Positions 8,786 through 17,753 are shown, counted from the stretch's first letter. The stretch: DNA of 64,000 nucleotides from Stutzerimonas stutzeri (GCF_015291885.1 NZ_CP036186.1:2941001-3005000), one strand, 5' to 3'. Notes: generated by a model not told the origin, from the sequence alone. Program-made: numbers and translations.

Positions 8786-10402
8786 TTACATTCCGTAAAT
8801 AGATCGAACTGGGATTGAATAGCGAGTAGGAGTAACTGATAAAAACTCTACACTACTAGCACTAGCGGTATATAAATTAAAAAGCTGCTGTATTTCCGAT
8901 GTGCGAGGATCATCTGCTGTATAGCCATCGAAGCCAGCCAGTTGAATCCGACTTGAATTTCCACTTGTAGCAACCGCAAGCGCATACGCTATAACTAAGG
9001 ATGTTGGTATGACAGCATATTTTTCGGAAAATTTAAAAACCCCAATTTGAACTTCTAACCCAAAATCTAACAACTCTTTGCCATTCAATGCTTGGCGGAC
9101 ATCATCCGGTAACATTGAAGCTGGAGTTATCAATGGCTGAGGTAGTTTAGTATGTGCTTCACAATCGGCTAAAAGCCTAACAGGATGGCAAGCCACTCGC
9201 GCATCTATGAGTCCTGCATCAATCTGCGACTGAGCATTTAGCGCGAGAACAAAAGGCTTTGTTTTCCTAATGTAAACCTCCAATGCTTCTCTGTGTTCAG
9301 TGATACTGATCCCTGCTCCGAGCAAAAGTACTTCTCGGCCATTTAATAGAGTTTTGGGCTCCCATTGCCCACGTGTAGGCCCTTGGTAGAAATTACGAGC
9401 AGCATCCAAAGTATTCAAGCTAAAGCGCTTCCCCCCCCCAAACTTTAAATGCTCAATAACGGCTATAATATCTTCTTCACTATAACGAGCATCACTCAAC
9501 ATTTCCTGAATATAAGTAGGATGAATTCCGTACTTCCCTGCCATATAATAGTAAGTATTAGCTCCCCACCCACAACGATATTGCATCGGCTGAAATATAT
9601 TTTTTATGATCCCCATCAACGGTACCATATTGCATGAGGCACCCCTATATTGGGATAATTCAAGAGTCAAATATTCAGTTTTAGCATTCCCAGGCCCTCG
9701 CCCCATACCAGTCACAGTAGCATCAAGCCAAGTCACGCCTTCAGTGAAGGCACGAAGACTATTCTGAAGAGCCATACCCATATTATCGTGAGTATGTATG
9801 CCTAATGGCCCATGCCAATACTTGCGAAGCCATAAAATAATTTCCGATGTTTGCTCCGGCCCCATACTTCCCATACTATCGGCGAAATAAAGTACATCCA
9901 GTGGCCATTTTGATGCTTGTAATGCCAGGTTTTCAACTTCTGCTTGGCTACGATCTGCCACCTGCATTAAGTTGAATCCTACAATGAATCCCCTCTCTTT
10001 TAACCAGGTGCTAGCCGGCAGGGCTCTTTCAAATTCATGCACGTGACAAGCAATGCGCACAACAGAAACTGGAGAAGTGTTGGCTGCTTCAGGAAAAAGA
10101 CTTTCAAGCGTGAACTCCAGAGAGTCACTATCCGATATCAGTTCTACAGCATTAACCATCACACTTACAGCCAGACCTTCAGGGAGATCCAAGGTACGTA
10201 GGAAGACATCTGTGCTGTATGCACATGCTCCGCTAAAACCTTCATTTTTCAAAGAGCGAAGGCCTAACTCAACTATATCTACCTCGGCTGCCTGCATTGC
10301 TTTAAGATAAGAATTTATGACATCAATTGGGAAATCCCAACTGTTATAATACCCGCCATCTCGAAGCGTGCAATCCAGCAATAAAACTGCTTTCTTATCC
10401 AT
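8786..10402 (-). CDS. DRE-TIM (HMGL-like) aldolase with extra C-terminal domain
   Basis: A 538-residue two-domain protein. Residues 1 to about 340 are a DRE-TIM metallolyase: LLDCTLRDGGYYNSWDF at the N-terminus, DVLYFADSMGSM, GIHTHDNMGMALQN (metal-binding His pair) and GMGRGPGNAKTEYL. Such enzymes cleave or form C-C bonds between pyruvate or acyl-CoA and an aldehyde; relatives include 4-hydroxy-2-oxovalerate aldolase. The C-terminal 170 residues are unrelated to that barrel and contain VLLLGAGISI, FVLALN, DARVACHP and IQLAGFDGY, which faintly echo the GNGPSL protein nearby. Start: ATG with AGGAG upstream, overlapping wzx by 8 bp. Its real substrate is unknown. Confidence 0.82.
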   Translation of the reverse strand: MDKKAVLLLDCTLRDGGYYNSWDFPIDVINSYLKAMQAAEVDIVELGLRSLKNEGFSGACAYSTDVFLRTLDLPEGLAVSVMVNAVELISDSDSLEFTLESLFPEAANTSPVSVVRIACHVHEFERALPASTWLKERGFIVGFNLMQVADRSQAEVENLALQASKWPLDVLYFADSMGSMGPEQTSEIILWLRKYWHGPLGIHTHDNMGMALQNSLRAFTEGVTWLDATVTGMGRGPGNAKTEYLTLELSQYRGASCNMVPLMGIIKNIFQPMQYRCGWGANTYYYMAGKYGIHPTYIQEMLSDARYSEEDIIAVIEHLKFGGGKRFSLNTLDAARNFYQGPTRGQWEPKTLLNGREVLLLGAGISITEHREALEVYIRKTKPFVLALNAQSQIDAGLIDARVACHPVRLLADCEAHTKLPQPLITPASMLPDDVRQALNGKELLDFGLEVQIGVFKFSEKYAVIPTSLVIAYALAVATSGNSSRIQLAGFDGYTADDPRTSEIQQLFNLYTASASSVEFLSVTPTRYSIPVRSIYGM

Positions 10403-11711
10403 ATCCTGTGCTCCTGAATAGGTGAGAAAATAAAGCCCTATGCTTTATTTTTAGTAGAATTTTGAGGTCTTTATCAAACCAATCCATTAAGTAATTTGCA
10501 AAAAAAGTACAAAACAAGGTTGAATAGGCTGCGCCTTTTATCCCAAATTTCGGAATCAACAACCAATTCAAAACAACATTTATAAGCGCAGCCACCATTG
10601 TACGTAAGGCTATCTTTTTCTCCATATGCTCCACATTAAAATAACGTGCAGAAACCGAGCCGATAGAGGTAAAGACGGCAGTCCACATTAGAATGTTCAC
10701 AACAGACGTTGAGCCTCTATACTCATTTCCAAATGCGACCACCATAATTGGCTCGCTAAAAATAGAAACAATTATAGCTGCAAAAATACTCACCCACATA
10801 ATGAAGCTAAATATTTGAGTCAATTTTTCATGATAAAGCTCTTCATGCCCTTTTTTTAGCTTGGCAATTGCCGGCAATAGTGAAATAGCAATTACATAGG
10901 GAAAAACAATCCAGGCCTCATATACCCTAATTGCTGCAGAGTAAAGGCCAACATCACGCAACCCCAACATCGATCTGATCATGACCTGATCGATTCTCAT
11001 ATAAACCAACACTGCTACTGCCGAAATTACCATTGGCCATGCACTTTTCAACATTAATTTCGCAGTAGACTTATTAAAACACTGCAAGAATCTTAAATTT
11101 TGCGTCTTGGACAAAGCTATTAACAAGAGAACAGCAAGTAATACATGATCCAAGAGGGAAATAACTACAAACCACAACAGCTCGGCTCCAGAAAATATCA
11201 AACTTAGCTTGACCAGAGACATCAAAAATAAGGTGACCGTTTTACAAATAGCCGAATACTTTGCTTTTAGCTGTGACTGAAAAAAATAATCAATGGCTAG
11301 AAAGGAAGTGAAAAATGCACTTCCTGAAACAATACAAGCATACATTTTAATATCACTGACTTCATCGAAGCTCCAAATAGCTGTCGCTGCCACTAGATAA
11401 CAAACTAGCGCACTTGTCATCATCACCCAGAATGCTGTACCCACCAGCTCCTCGCGATTTACTTCCGTATTGACAAGTTCACGAACGAGAATGGAATCCA
11501 TACCCATTCGAGTTATTGCGAGAATAAATGCAGATATTGCGAGCACATAGCTCAGCGTCCCAAACTGCTCCGGCCCCAAATATCGAGCAATGTAGATGCC
11601 AACAAAAATCCCTGCTAATACTCGCAAGCATTGTTCAGCCAGCATCCATGAAGAGTTGAATAGGTATTGCCTTATAATCGGACTTTGTAAGCTTTTCTTA
11701 AAAATATTCAA
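10395..11711 (-). CDS. wzx: O-antigen flippase (Wzx family)
   Basis: A 438-residue membrane protein with about twelve hydrophobic segments, beginning with a short cytoplasmic stretch then SSWMLAEQCLRVLAGIFVG and RYLGPEQFGTLSYVLA, the usual start of the polysaccharide transporter (RfbX/Wzx) family. It moves the lipid-linked repeat unit across the inner membrane. The start is a TTG at 11711 with a weak AGGT. It is the first intact gene of the AT-rich block; the 286 bp before it (to the rfbC pseudogene) probably hold the promoter of the operon. Confidence 0.9.
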   Translation of the reverse strand: MNIFKKSLQSPIIRQYLFNSSWMLAEQCLRVLAGIFVGIYIARYLGPEQFGTLSYVLAISAFILAITRMGMDSILVRELVNTEVNREELVGTAFWVMMTSALVCYLVAATAIWSFDEVSDIKMYACIVSGSAFFTSFLAIDYFFQSQLKAKYSAICKTVTLFLMSLVKLSLIFSGAELLWFVVISLLDHVLLAVLLLIALSKTQNLRFLQCFNKSTAKLMLKSAWPMVISAVAVLVYMRIDQVMIRSMLGLRDVGLYSAAIRVYEAWIVFPYVIAISLLPAIAKLKKGHEELYHEKLTQIFSFIMWVSIFAAIIVSIFSEPIMVVAFGNEYRGSTSVVNILMWTAVFTSIGSVSARYFNVEHMEKKIALRTMVAALINVVLNWLLIPKFGIKGAAYSTLFCTFFANYLMDWFDKDLKILLKIKHRALFSHLFRSTGYG

Positions 11712-11997
11712 TTCAACCTACTTAAAACCAATACCAATAATGTAAAGAGTGCATTCTAGTATGAGAACTAGTGATATTTTTTGTTGCTATCAAATCGATC
11801 TCTAGAGCGCTCTAGCACCGCAAATTTTATATTGACCTCGCCAGCATTACTGCTTAGTTACCAGTAGTACGAAATCATTATTTTATGGCTACCTATAAGT
11901 TAATCTATAAAGCCGGCTTATAATTTTAATGCCGCGACTCTTCACCACTTTAGGTATGAAAGGCATGACATATGGATGTCTTATTAAAAATAACTTT
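11712..11997. other. AT-rich gap upstream of wzx
   Basis: No gene is supported here. The stretch is very AT-rich and separates the live O-antigen genes from the rfbC pseudogene. It is the only place for a promoter driving the minus-strand block. I found no JUMPstart/ops element. Confidence 0.5.
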
Positions 11998-12541
11998 TTA
12001 AAAAAGGTCAGCCTGCTCATCTTTTTCCGAAACGCGAACTCCTTCTTCAATATGCGGCCAAACAATATCAAGCCCGCGATCATCCCAACGAATCGCTCCC
12101 TCGCATTCTTTTGTGTAGTAATCCGTCGTCTTGTACAGGAACTCGGTACCGTCTTCCAGAGCGAGAAAGCCATAGCCGAAGCCTCCGGGAATCCAGCATG
12201 TGCTTGTTGGCCGCACTGAGTTCTACCCCGACCCACTTACCGAACGTTGGCGAGTCTGGCCGAATGTCCACCGCCACATCGAAAGCTGCGCCGTTCACCA
12301 CGCGGACCAATTTGCTCTTGGGCATGAGGATCGCGTTGGAAATGTAAGCCGCGCAGCACGCCTTTCTTGGAGCAGGAATGGTTGTCCGGCACAAAAGGCG
12401 CGGGACGGGCAGACTGAGCTTTTGCAATTCGGCATGAAAACGCTGTTCATTGAAGCTTTCCATAAACCAGCCGCGCCCGTCTTCGTAGACGGTGGGCTCG
12501 ATCAGCACGACGTCGGGGATGGCGGTTGAGGTGAGTTTCAT
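11998..12541 (-). pseudogene. rfbC: dTDP-4-dehydrorhamnose 3,5-epimerase pseudogene (three frameshifts)
   Basis: Assembled across frames the product would be a full-length RfbC/RmlC of about 180 residues: it starts MKLTSTAIPDVVLIEP, has DNHSCSKKGVLRGLHFQ and KLVRVVNGAAFDVAVDIR in the middle, and ends with WIPGGFGYGFLALEDGTEF and YYTKECEGAIRWDD. The frame is lost near 12398 (one base missing), partly restored near 12316 (one base extra) and lost again near 12199 (one base missing). Catalytic-region sequence is otherwise well preserved, so inactivation looks recent, unless the shifts are assembly errors. It is probably a remnant of an earlier dTDP-rhamnose gene set at this O-antigen locus. Confidence 0.9.
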
Positions 12542-12702
12542 GGGGTCAGGCTCTTAGGGATGGTCTGAAGTAGTCATGTATTTCTGGCTGACTACAGCCC
12601 TTGCCGATTTCATAACGGCAATTCGGCTAAAAAACGATCAAATCATCCCCTCTTTCCGAGTTTATAGCGGTCGCGAGCACCTCGCTCCGGCCATTTCCCG
12701 CA

Positions 12703-13131
12703 TTACAGACGCACCTCTCCTGCATTGGTCAAAAAACGTCGGCGCGCCATCCACAGATTCTATAGCGCGAACAGTGTCACCAACTGCGCGGTGTTCTTCG
12801 CCAGGCCACGGAAGCGTGTCTTCACATAGCCGAACTGGCGCTTGATCACCCGGAACGGATGCTCGACCTTGGAGCGGACCTACGCCTTGGCTTTCTCAAT
12901 CTTGCGCTTAGCTTTGTACAGCACGCTGCGCTTATCGAGTTTCTTGTTAGTGCTGTGGCGCGCCGCCACCTGCCAGATCACGTCACGCTCCTCATGCTCG
13001 GCACGCTTCTCGACGCCGGTATAACCCGCATCGGCGCAGACCACGTTTTCATCACTGTGCAGCAGTTTGTCGACCTGGGTGACAACCACCACATTGGCTG
13101 GCGTGCCCACCACGCTGTGCATGTAATTCTC
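12703..13131 (-). pseudogene. IS5-family transposase remnant (C-terminal half, two in-frame stops)
   Basis: The fragment reads YMHSVVGTPANVVVV, VCADAGYTGVEKR, then (after a TAG at 12880-12882) [20 protein letters not shown] and [16 protein letters not shown], a second TAG, and NLWMARRRFL. The spaced DAGY and the VEHPFR...K pattern mark the DDE transposase of IS5/IS1106-like elements. The N-terminal half, including the first catalytic Asp, is missing. It lies between the rfbC pseudogene and the beta-CASP RNase gene, i.e. exactly at the edge of the O-antigen block, and is no longer able to move on its own. Confidence 0.85.
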
Positions 13132-13198
13132 TGTGGCTTGCATAAATGAGCTGCGGGTAACTGGACGGGTGAGGTGCATATCGCTCCCCCCTGGTGGC

Positions 13199-14770
13199 TC
13201 ATGTTTCGTCCCTGCCAAATGTGATCTTCACACCTGTCAGGCCTTTCTCTTGATAGCTTGCGTGCAGCTGAGCGGCCAACGCCTCCTTGGCTCTCTGCTC
13301 CCCATGCACCACCCGTATTTCGGCGGGCCACTGCTGCATGCCGGTCAAAAATTCCACCAGGCCTTTCTGGTCCGCATGGGCGGAGTAGCCGCCGATGCTG
13401 GTGATGACTGCGCGGATGTTGAAGCGTTCGCCGTCGAGGTCCACGTAGCCGCCTTTGGGGCCGTAGGTCTGGATAGCATGGCCGGGGGTGCCCTTGGCCT
13501 GGTAACCGACGAATAGTACGTCGTGCCTGGGGTCGTGCAACATGGCCTTGAGGTAATTGACGATGCGCCCACCGGAACACATGCCGTTGCCGGCGATGAC
13601 GATGGACGGGCGTGCGGTTTGGGCGAGGTGGTTGACTACAGCAATATGGTCGGCGTGGTTATCGATCATGATCAGGTTGTCGAAGGCCAGCGGGTTTCGG
13701 CCGCCTTCGACGCGCTCGCGGGCTTCCTGATTCCAATAAGACTGCAGGCCTCGATAGGCTTCGGTGAAGCGTGTGGCCAAGGGCGAATCGAGAATGATCG
13801 GGAGCTTGGGCCAGTTTGTTTCGAGGCCATATTCGGAGCTGTCGTTATTGCCCCTCACCCTAGCCCTCTCCCCGGAGGGGGGAGGGGACTGGCTGTGCGG
13901 GGCGCTCCCGTTATTTGCAAACTCGCTACCACCCTCATCAACGTTGAGGGGTGGCTTATTTATATGGGCCTGCAGTTTGCTGTGAATGATCTCTTCCAGC
14001 TCGTACAGCAACTCCTGCGTGCGGCCAATACTGAAGGCCGGGATCAGTACGGTGCCTTGATCCTGCAGCGCATGTTCGATGACGGCTTCGAGACGCTGCC
14101 GGCGCCTGGCACGGTCTTCATGCAGGCGGTCGCCGTACGTGCTTTCAAGGACGAGGATATCGGCTCGCTCGGGTGGTTCGGGCGGCATCAGTAGTGGGGC
14201 ATGTGCTGCGCCAAGGTCGCCGGAGAAAACGATGCGCTTGTTATCGCCGCTCGCGGGGTACGTCAGGTCAACTTCCACATAGGCGGAGCCGAGAATATGT
14301 CCAGCACGCTGTAGCCGTACACGGGCGATGAGCTCCTCGGTTTCCAACAGCGTGGACCATCGCTTGTATGGCAGAGGACGCAACCGTTGCTCGACCTGCT
14401 TGAGATAGCGCTCGACGGTTTTTTGATGACGGCTGAAGCCTAGTTTGAAGGCATCTTCCAGGACGATAGGCAGTAGCTTGGCTGAAGGCTCACTGCAATA
14501 AATCGGGCCTTTGTAGCCTGCGGCAAGCAGATAGGGTATTCGTCCTACATGGTCGATATGCACATGGGTGACGATCAATGCCTGAACGGTAGCGAGCGAG
14601 AACTCGATATCCAGCCGCCCTGTAGCGGCACGCCCATCGCTCGAAGTCTCGTTACCCTGGAACAGGCCACAATCGATTAGCAAGCTGTGACCCACATTCA
14701 TGTGCAACTGATGACAGGACCCGGTTACGCCATCCTTAGCGCCGTGGTGTTCGATATCTGGATAGCGCAC
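13199..14770 (-). CDS. Metallo-beta-lactamase/beta-CASP RNA-processing exonuclease with an inserted repeat
   Basis: About 523 residues. The N-terminus has YPDIEHHGAKDGVTGSCHQL and THVHIDHVGRIPYLL (HxHxDH zinc motif), then FSGDLGAAHAPLL and the beta-CASP half with AGNGMCSGGRIVNYL and GYQAKGTPGHAIQ, ending with a GGYSAHADQKGL motif: a KH-less bacterial CPSF-like exonuclease. I chose the GTG at 14770 because an AAAGGA sits seven bases upstream; a TTG at 14797 is in frame but has no site. About 40 residues between LQAHIN and LETNWPKLP come from a palindromic repeat (13845-13965) inserted in frame. It follows wzz genes but is unlikely to act in polysaccharide synthesis. Confidence 0.88.
   Translation of the reverse strand: MRYPDIEHHGAKDGVTGSCHQLHMNVGHSLLIDCGLFQGNETSSDGRAATGRLDIEFSLATVQALIVTHVHIDHVGRIPYLLAAGYKGPIYCSEPSAKLLPIVLEDAFKLGFSRHQKTVERYLKQVEQRLRPLPYKRWSTLLETEELIARVRLQRAGHILGSAYVEVDLTYPASGDNKRIVFSGDLGAAHAPLLMPPEPPERADILVLESTYGDRLHEDRARRRQRLEAVIEHALQDQGTVLIPAFSIGRTQELLYELEEIIHSKLQAHINKPPLNVDEGGSEFANNGSAPHSQSPPPSGERARVRGNNDSSEYGLETNWPKLPIILDSPLATRFTEAYRGLQSYWNQEARERVEGGRNPLAFDNLIMIDNHADHIAVVNHLAQTARPSIVIAGNGMCSGGRIVNYLKAMLHDPRHDVLFVGYQAKGTPGHAIQTYGPKGGYVDLDGERFNIRAVITSIGGYSAHADQKGLVEFLTGMQQWPAEIRVVHGEQRAKEALAAQLHASYQEKGLTGVKITFGRDET
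13845..13965. repeat. Repeat element inserted in the exonuclease gene
   Basis: The plus strand reads CCCTCACCCTAGCCCTCTCC followed by a CGGAGGGGGGAGGGG run and, further on, CTCAACGTTGAGG. The first part is the well-known type of C-rich/G-rich palindrome scattered in proteobacterial genomes. It is translated in the minus direction as a low-complexity segment including SPPPSGERARVRG and keeps the reading frame open. Boundaries are approximate. Confidence 0.7.
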
Positions 14771-14863
14771 GGTTATTCCTTTAACGATGTCAACCAACGC
14801 ACCCGCGACATGCTAGTCACGAGCCACCTTAAAAAATAGGCGGGTATACTACCGTTTTTCGGG

Positions 14864-14883
14864 GCCGTTGAGCTCTCAACGGC
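14864..14883 (-). terminator. Hairpin after the second wzz gene
   Basis: A perfect 9-bp stem (GCCGTTGAG / CTCAACGGC) with a 2-base loop lies 19 bp downstream of the wzz stop. No T-run follows directly in the minus direction, so it may be a weak terminator or an mRNA end-protecting structure. Confidence 0.45.
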
Positions 14884-14901
14884 ACGCCGACGGATGGATG
14901 G

Positions 14902-16182
14902 TCAGATTGCGGCGACCGGACGGCGAAGGTTGCGCACCAGCGCGACGAACACTCCGAGCATGCCACCCAACACCAGCGCGAGGGCCACGATTAGTGCCTT
15001 CTTGGGTTTGATCGGCTGACGAGGCTCAACCGCACGTTGATCGATGGCAACCAGCTTGAGCGAACCAGCATCGAACTGCAGGGAGCGCAGCCTGGCTGCC
15101 TCCTCGCGCCAACCGGCCAGGTTTTTCAGGAACAGGTCTTCGTTCTCTCGACTCTGTAAGACCTCGATCTGGCGGTTGTGTTCCAGCAACTTGAGTTCAC
15201 GGGCGATTTGCGCGATACGCGGCTCGGTAAAGTCATCGGAGCGGCGAGCCAGTAAGGCCTTGCGCTCTGCTTGCAGTGCCTCGCTGCCCATGAAGTAAAG
15301 AGGGATCTGCTGATTATTCACCTCGGTGCGGATCACGCTACCCTGCCCGGTAATCTCGGCGGCCCCTAGTGAGGATGGCGTAGTGGGCTTGCTGATACCC
15401 AGTGATGTGGCAATGCGAATTGCTTCGTTGAGCTGGTTGATGCGGTTGTCGCGACGGGTCTTGAGCTGCTGTCGCAGAGCCGCCAGCTCGTCGTTAAGCT
15501 GCGCTCGTTTGAGCGTGTCTTCTTCCGTGAGCTTGGCGATTTTGACTTCTTTGGTTGCCTCGTAATTAGCGCGGGCGGCAGCCATTTTCTTTTCCAGCTG
15601 GCTGAGTCGGTTGGCGATGAGCGTTTCGAGGTCCGCGCCAATTTCCTTCCGGACATTATCCAGCGAGTACTGCACGAAGCCGTTGACGATCTCTACACCG
15701 TTGAGCTTCTGGGGATAGGTTAGTTGTAGGCCAATGAAAGGCGTGGTGCCCTCTGCTTTCTTGGGGTCAGGCTGCAGCACTTTGAACGCTTGATCATTGA
15801 AGTCTTCGAAAGTCTGTTCAAGGCTGCGCCCGGGCTGCTCAAGATCGGCAAACAACTGCTGATTGTCGCGAAAGTAGGCAAGCCGGTTTTCATAGGAGTC
15901 GAGCGCAGCTCCAACTTGGGCTAGGGCTTGCTTGGGCGACAGCTTATAGATGCCGAGATGGTTCAGCTCATCGAGGTCCTTGATTGCGGCGGGCCGCAGG
16001 ACGCTTTGAACTGTGTAATAGCGAGGTGCGAGCAGTGCGTATACGAGCCCGGCAAGGCCCACAATCAGCGTGACTGCAACGATGAGCGACTTTTGCTTCC
16101 ATAGCGCACGCCCGAGCTGAACGAGATCAATCTCGTCATGCGGCTTTGGATTGAGGATTTCGGGAGAAGTGACAGCGTTCAC
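14902..16182 (-). CDS. wzz: Chain length determinant protein Wzz (copy 2)
   Basis: About 426 residues. The N-terminal part has DEIDLVQLGRALWKQKSL followed by a membrane helix (VAVTLIVGLAGLVYALLA); a long periplasmic coiled region follows; the C-terminus has PIKPKKALIVALALVLGGML, the proline-rich motif and second helix of polysaccharide co-polymerases. It sets the modal length of the O-chain. I place the start at the GTG at 16182, which gives a length equal to the neighbouring paralogue; a longer reading to 16293 would add a non-family leader. The GTG lies one base after the stop of a short reading frame in the gap upstream. Confidence 0.9.
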   Translation of the reverse strand: MNAVTSPEILNPKPHDEIDLVQLGRALWKQKSLIVAVTLIVGLAGLVYALLAPRYYTVQSVLRPAAIKDLDELNHLGIYKLSPKQALAQVGAALDSYENRLAYFRDNQQLFADLEQPGRSLEQTFEDFNDQAFKVLQPDPKKAEGTTPFIGLQLTYPQKLNGVEIVNGFVQYSLDNVRKEIGADLETLIANRLSQLEKKMAAARANYEATKEVKIAKLTEEDTLKRAQLNDELAALRQQLKTRRDNRINQLNEAIRIATSLGISKPTTPSSLGAAEITGQGSVIRTEVNNQQIPLYFMGSEALQAERKALLARRSDDFTEPRIAQIARELKLLEHNRQIEVLQSRENEDLFLKNLAGWREEAARLRSLQFDAGSLKLVAIDQRAVEPRQPIKPKKALIVALALVLGGMLGVFVALVRNLRRPVAAI

Positions 16183-16484
16183 GTTAGAGTTCCATCTCAC
16201 TGGTTGCGGCGCGAATGACCTGTACCGCAAGTGAAAATGAAAGTTCCGTTTTCTTGCGGACGGCCATTTTGCCAGCCAGTTCACAAAAAACAAGTGATTG
16301 CATCAGGTTTTCTGCGGCCGTGAGCGCCAGTCTAGAGCCTTCGCCCACCGCAACTTGGTCAGTTCGCGGGCGCGATAGGACTCCAGCTAAAATCAGGCGA
16401 TAATCTGCCCAAACGCCGGCGAACCAGTCGAATAGATAGAAAAGAGGAATTCTGCGGCGCCTGCACTCAGCGCCGCAGACAGAG
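16183..16484. other. 302-bp gap between the two wzz genes
   Basis: In the minus strand an open frame runs through the whole gap and ends with TAA at 16184-16186, just before the GTG of the second wzz gene. Its last 60 codons (for example LTAAENLMQSLVFCELAG and KKTELSFSLAVQVI) look protein-like but match nothing I know, and no clear start with a ribosome site is present. Left unannotated as a gene. Confidence 0.4.
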
Positions 16485-17753
16485 CTAAACTTGCTGCTCG
16501 GCCCCGCGACTTGCAAGGCTGCGCACGAGGGCAACAAAGATGCCGAGCATGCCACCGAGTACTAAACCCAGCGCCAGGATCATCGCCTTTTTAGGTTTGA
16601 TCGGCTTGGACGAATCCAGGGCGGGCTGGTCGAGTCGAACGAGTCGCAACCGTTCGGTATCAAGCTTGATACCCTTGAGGCGGGCTGCCTCCTCACGCAA
16701 TTGCGCCAGATTGGTCAGGTAAAGGTCTTCACCTTCGCGCCCTTTCAGGATTTCAACCTCACGATTATTTTCCAGCATCGCCAGCTCTGACTGGATCTCG
16801 GCAATACGGGGCTCGACGAAGTCATCCGATTTTCTTGCAGCAAGCGCGTCGCGCTCGGCGGTAAGCGCCTCGGTGCCCATGAAATACAACGGAGTCTCCC
16901 GGTTGGTCACCTCGGTGCGGATGACTTGCGTGCCTCCACGCGCCGGCTCGGACATTCCGGACGGGCTGGTAGGTTTGCTGATGCCCAACGATTCAGCTAT
17001 CGAGATCGCCTCGCTCAGCTGCTGGATCCGGTTGGTCCGCCGCGTCTTGAGCTCCTCGCGCAGACTGGAGAGCTCATCCTGTAGCTGGGCACGCTTAAGC
17101 GCGGCATCCTCAAGCAACTTCGCGATCTTTGCCTCTTTGGAAGCGTTGTAGTTTGCGCGCTGCGCATCGATATTCTTTTCCAGACTGGCCAGCCGGTTGT
17201 TGATCAGGCTTTCCACATCGTCCGAAATTGCCCGGCGCTCCAAATCCAGTACGTAGGCGACGAAGCCATTCACTACCGAAGCGCCGGCCACACCCTGCGG
17301 GTATATAAGTTTCAAGCCAACGAAGGCGCTGCGGTTATCCGTACGTTTTGGGTCCGGAAACAACATTTCGAAAGCTTCGTCATTAAACTCGGCGAAGGCC
17401 TGCTCCAACGAGCCGCCGTCCTTGGTGATGTTCGGAAACAGCTCCTGGTTGTTCATGAAGAATTCCAGGCGATTATCGTAGGACGACAGGCCGCCGGCGA
17501 CGCGACTGATGGCTTCTTCCGGGGTGAGCTTATAGATGCCCGTCTCATTGAGCTGATCAAGATTGCTCTGCGGTACGGGCCGAAGATAAGTGCGGGTTTG
17601 AAAGTATGGCGTAGCCATGAATGCGTAAATGGCCGCTAACGCAGTGACCAGCAATGCGATACCGACGATCAAGACTTTCTGCCGCCAAAGCGCGCGAAAC
17701 AGCTCGACCAGATCGATCTCGTCATTAGCCGAAGTAGATTGCTGCACAGTCAT
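16485..17753 (-). CDS. wzz: Chain length determinant protein Wzz (copy 1)
   Basis: A 422-residue polysaccharide co-polymerase: DEIDLVELFRALWRQKVLIV then a first membrane helix, a periplasmic coiled coil of about 300 residues, and PIKPKKAMILALGLVLGGML as proline-rich segment and second helix. It aligns with the second Wzz over its full length (shared TPLYFMGTEAL / PLYFMGSEAL and GISKPT), so the pair arose by duplication. ihfB next to wzz is the standard edge of Pseudomonas O-antigen loci. Two Wzz proteins usually give two chain-length classes; that is family knowledge, not shown here. Confidence 0.93.
   Translation of the reverse strand: MTVQQSTSANDEIDLVELFRALWRQKVLIVGIALLVTALAAIYAFMATPYFQTRTYLRPVPQSNLDQLNETGIYKLTPEEAISRVAGGLSSYDNRLEFFMNNQELFPNITKDGGSLEQAFAEFNDEAFEMLFPDPKRTDNRSAFVGLKLIYPQGVAGASVVNGFVAYVLDLERRAISDDVESLINNRLASLEKNIDAQRANYNASKEAKIAKLLEDAALKRAQLQDELSSLREELKTRRTNRIQQLSEAISIAESLGISKPTSPSGMSEPARGGTQVIRTEVTNRETPLYFMGTEALTAERDALAARKSDDFVEPRIAEIQSELAMLENNREVEILKGREGEDLYLTNLAQLREEAARLKGIKLDTERLRLVRLDQPALDSSKPIKPKKAMILALGLVLGGMLGIFVALVRSLASRGAEQQV

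Noticed and set aside
13523..14194. Plus-strand frame of 223 codons within the exonuclease gene
   Set aside because: Antisense to conserved MBL/beta-CASP motifs, so not a gene.
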